This document shows positions 61,834 through 64,000 of a DNA stretch of 64,000 bases, piece by piece (position 1 is the first letter of the stretch; each line of letters opens with the position of its first letter). The stretch comes from CAVYXF01 sp963772335 (GTDB lineage Bacteria; Pseudomonadota; Alphaproteobacteria; Rhizobiales; Rhodomicrobiaceae): assembly GCA_963772335.1 (NCBI GenBank), contig CAVYXF010000003.1, positions 372,001 to 436,000 of the forward strand. Reading direction: 5' to 3'. The position numbers and the translations under genes are program-made. Below the pieces are notes generated by a model. That model saw nothing but the letters and a program-made list of their open reading frames with translations, was not told where the DNA came from and did no database searches.

Positions 61834-62409
61834 ATGATGAGAAGAACTCTTGGGGCTGCGCTTGCGTTTGCCCTCAGCCTGGGGCTCTCTGCGGCGGGCG
61901 CCCTTGCCGGCGATGATTATGACTACTATGCCGGCGCCGATCTCTATCTGGCCCGGGCGCACGCGCCCGTCTATGACTGCCCGCGGCCCGGCTGTCAGAC
62001 CAATATCCGGTTGCGGCGCGGCTCCTATATCTACGCGTCCTGCTGGGACGGCTACGAAGGCTGGTGTCAGGTACGCACCCGCTATTTCAAGAATATGTTC
62101 CTGCCTCGCTATGCGCTTGATAGCGCTTACGGCGGCTATCACTCGCACAATTACCATGACGGTAGCTATTCCTACGACGACTGTTACTACAAAGAAAGCT
62201 ACCCTTACCAATATGGTGGGTCTCGGACGGGCTGCTACGACAGCTACGACGGTGGCTATAAAGGCGGCGGCTATGGCCACAGATACGGCAGCTACAAATA
62301 TAGTGGCTATGCCTATGGCTATAGGCGCGGGCATAGCAGGCACGGCGGCTATGACCGGGACGATTACTCCGGTGATGGCCATGGCGACGGTTACGATCAC
62401 GACGATTGA
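61834..62409 (+). CDS. Small secreted SH3-like protein with Gly/Tyr/His-rich tail
   Basis: About 191 residues. A signal peptide (MMRRTLGAALAFALSLGLSA, cleavage near ALAGD) precedes an SH3-type bacterial domain of ~75 residues (CPRPGCQTNIRLRRGSYIYA; CWDGYEGWCQVRTRYF), containing paired cysteines. The remaining ~95 residues are low-complexity Gly/Tyr/Ser/His/Asp with no fold prediction from sequence. GAGG six to nine bases upstream serves ATG 61834 or 61837. Such proteins are common in alphaproteobacteria and are thought to act at the cell envelope; function unknown. Confidence 0.82.
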   Translation: MMRRTLGAALAFALSLGLSAAGALAGDDYDYYAGADLYLARAHAPVYDCPRPGCQTNIRLRRGSYIYASCWDGYEGWCQVRTRYFKNMFLPRYALDSAYGGYHSHNYHDGSYSYDDCYYKESYPYQYGGSRTGCYDSYDGGYKGGGYGHRYGSYKYSGYAYGYRRGHSRHGGYDRDDYSGDGHGDGYDHDD

Positions 62410-62444
62410 TCGTTCGCCTGCCTCGGACTTCAATTTCCGGCGAT

Positions 62445-62466
62445 CCCAGCGTCCGGCGACGCTGGG
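62445..62466. terminator. Bidirectional hairpin between convergent genes
   Basis: Perfect 9-bp arms CCCAGCGTC (62445-62453) and GACGCTGGG (62458-62466) with a CGGC loop, placed three bases beyond the glyS stop and ~36 bases beyond the SH3-like gene stop. No U-run on either side, so it is a terminator only by position and stability. Confidence 0.55.
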
Positions 62467-62468
62467 TG

Positions 62469-64000
62469 TCAGCCCTCGATCTTGGAGAAGTCGGCGACTT
62501 CGACGGTCGCCGCGCGAATTTGCGAAAGCAGCTTCAGCCGATTTTCGCGCAAATCCGCTTCCGGTGCGTTCACCGTGACCTTGTCGAAGAACGCATCGAC
62601 CGGCGCGCGGAGCCTGGCAAGGGCTGACATCGCGCCCTCGAAGTCCTCCGCGTCCAGCGCCCGCCGGGCATCCTTCGTCACCTCGGCAATGGCTTTGGCA
62701 AGCGCCTTTTCTTCCGGGAGCTTGAACAGCTCGACATCCGGCGCGCCGGCATAGTCGCGCTTGTCTTTCTTTTCTTCGATTCTGAGGATGTTCTGCGCGC
62801 GGCGCACGCCGGTCAGCAGGTTGGCGCCGTCCTCGGTTTCGAGGAACCGGCCGAGCGCCTCGACCCGCCGGACGATCATCAGGAGATCGTCCTGGCCGCC
62901 GAGCGAGAACACCGCATCGATCAGGTCGTGACGCGCGCCGCGTTCACGCAGATGGACTTTCAGCCGGTCGGCGAAGAAGCCGAGCAGATCGTCGGCCTGC
63001 GCGACCGCCTTCTCGATGTCGACGGTATGGGCGTCGCGGATCGCAGCGGAGATTTCCTGGTGCAGCGCGGTGCTGAGCTTGAGCCCCTTCTCCGCGACGG
63101 CGATGCCGATCGCCTGAGCAATGGCTTCGCCCCGCTGCCGCCCATGCTCAATGCGGATCATGCTGGTTACGATCGGGGCACGCAGCGCCAGCCGCAGCTC
63201 GTTCTCAAGCACCGTGCGCACGATGCCAAGTGCCGCCCGGCGCAGTGCATAGGGGTCCTTCGAGCCTGTAGGCTTTTCGTCGATGGCCCAGAAGCCGACC
63301 AGCATGTCGAGCTTATCCGCGAGCGCGGCGGCAATCGAGACGGGATTCGCTGGCACGCTGTCGCCCTGCCCGGCGGGTTTGTAATGATCGGCGATGGCAT
63401 CGGCGATTTCCGGATCGATGTCCTGCTCCAGCGCGATGTAGCGGCCGATCATGCCCTGCAGCTCGGGAAACTCGCCGACGGTTTCGGAAACCAGATCAGC
63501 CTTGGCGAGCTGGGCGGCGCGCTCGGCCTTGTCCGGGTCGGCGCCAACCATTGGCGCCAGCTCGCGGGCGAGCCACGCCAAGCGCTTGATCCGCTCACCC
63601 TGGGTGCCGAGCTTTTCATGGAAGGTGATCTCGTCGAGCGCCGGCAGCAGACTATCGAGCCGGCGCCGCCGATCATTGTCCCAGAAGAATTTCGCATCCG
63701 ACAGCCGCGCCCGGATCACCCGCTCATTGCCAGCGATGATCGCCTTGCCGCCGTCGCGCGCCTCCTGATTGGCGACCAGCAGGAAGCGGTTGGCGAGCGC
63801 CCCGCTTGCCGGCTGGCGCAGCGAGAAGCACTTTTGATGCGCCTTCATTGCCGTGATCAGCACTTCCTGCGGCACGCCGAGAAAGTTCTCATCGAAGGCG
63901 CCCGCCAGCACGACCGGCCATTCCGCGAGCCCGGCATTCTCCTCGACCAGCGCCTCGTCCTCCACCAGCGCCAGCCGCTCGGCGCCGGCGAGCTTGCGGG
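62469..64000 (-). CDS. glyS: Glycyl-tRNA synthetase beta subunit, 5' end beyond the window
   Basis: The last ~510 residues of GlyS are present; the frame is open to base 64000. Recognisable segments are VPQEVLITAMKAHQKCFSLR, the core AKFFWDNDRR, DKLDMLVGFWAIDEKPTGSK and DPYALRRAALGIVRTVLENE, followed by the C-terminal anticodon-binding (DALR-like) helical region ending in KIEG. The beta subunit works with GlyQ in the alpha2beta2 enzyme that charges tRNA-Gly. This housekeeping gene confirms the window is chromosomal. Confidence 0.95.
   Translation of the reverse strand, partial: RKLAGAERLALVEDEALVEENAGLAEWPVVLAGAFDENFLGVPQEVLITAMKAHQKCFSLRQPASGALANRFLLVANQEARDGGKAIIAGNERVIRARLSDAKFFWDNDRRRRLDSLLPALDEITFHEKLGTQGERIKRLAWLARELAPMVGADPDKAERAAQLAKADLVSETVGEFPELQGMIGRYIALEQDIDPEIADAIADHYKPAGQGDSVPANPVSIAAALADKLDMLVGFWAIDEKPTGSKDPYALRRAALGIVRTVLENELRLALRAPIVTSMIRIEHGRQRGEAIAQAIGIAVAEKGLKLSTALHQEISAAIRDAHTVDIEKAVAQADDLLGFFADRLKVHLRERGARHDLIDAVFSLGGQDDLLMIVRRVEALGRFLETEDGANLLTGVRRAQNILRIEEKKDKRDYAGAPDVELFKLPEEKALAKAIAEVTKDARRALDAEDFEGAMSALARLRAPVDAFFDKVTVNAPEADLRENRLKLLSQIRAATVEVADFSKIEG

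Noticed and set aside
1..64000. tRNA, rRNA or CRISPR features
   Set aside because: No cloverleaf-like sequences, rRNA stretches or regularly spaced direct repeats were noticed by eye; a dedicated tRNA/ncRNA scan would be decisive.

Overview
The window reads as one chromosomal stretch of a GC-rich alphaproteobacterium, most probably of the Hyphomicrobiales (Rhizobiales) type. The grounds are the alphaproteobacterial-type porin, the ScfR-type short-chain-acyl regulator, the glycine-betaine demethylase locus, the abundance of ABC uptake operons and the gene style. I saw no tRNA, rRNA, CRISPR array, intact insertion sequence or phage gene. Both ends are cut inside genes: a 4-hydroxyproline epimerase on the left and glyS on the right.

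Layout. (1) 1-8.7 kb: hydroxyproline/proline uptake and catabolism. A leftward operon encodes a Liv-type ABC importer (binding protein, livH, livM, livG, livF), a DapA-family deaminase, an FAD D-amino-acid dehydrogenase and a 4-hydroxyproline 2-epimerase. A divergent proline-racemase homologue lies across a promoter region carrying a near-perfect 23-bp palindrome. (2) 8.9-20 kb: a leftward Opu/ProU-type quaternary-amine importer whose operon continues into a nitrilase-family hydrolase and an MmgE/PrpD protein, then a GlxA/GbdR-type AraC regulator, a divergent Rieske oxygenase like glycine betaine demethylase, and an HcnB/HcnC-like pair of FAD oxidoreductases. (3) 20-29.2 kb: L,D-transpeptidase, DUF1499 protein, fatty-acid desaturase, a frameshifted FMN glutamate-synthase-like gene with an alpha/beta hydrolase-OsmC fusion, and a UvrD/Rep-type helicase. 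(4) 29.3-35.1 kb: a second Liv-type importer with a Tat-exported binding protein and a small TPR protein. (5) 35.2-40.2 kb: a regulatory island made of an ScfR-type transcription factor, a single-domain response regulator, a small membrane protein and a symporter-histidine kinase. (6) 40.3-44 kb: a J-domain/pentapeptide-repeat membrane protein split by a frameshift, and a porin. (7) 44-52.5 kb: an accessory region with a RiPP-type locus (zinc-ribbon/cyclase/ATPase regulator, an NHLP-leader-like precursor gene, a B12-binding radical SAM maturase, a secreted papain-like protease) plus decayed fragments, including a second copy of the maturase C-terminus. (8) 53-61.3 kb: sugar/polyol catabolism (Frc/Rbs-type ABC importer, LacD/YihT-type aldolase, ROK kinase fused to a P-loop kinase, mannitol-dehydrogenase-family enzyme, L-xylulose-reductase-like SDR). 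(9) 61.8-64 kb: a small secreted SH3-like protein and glyS.

Two items stand out. First, the ScfR-type regulator carries an internal domain that aligns without gaps, including the phospho-acceptor histidine, with the dimerisation/phosphotransfer domain of the histidine kinase encoded 3 kb downstream; between them lies an output-less response regulator. Second, just upstream of the radical SAM maturase is an NHLP-leader-like precursor gene that was probably missed because one missing base hides it and because its frame runs on from the preceding cyclase gene. Several genes show single-base frame breaks (about 25013, 41228, 44890, 48999, possibly 49215 and 61150), so either the assembly has indel errors or several accessory genes are decaying; this affects how the products should be read.
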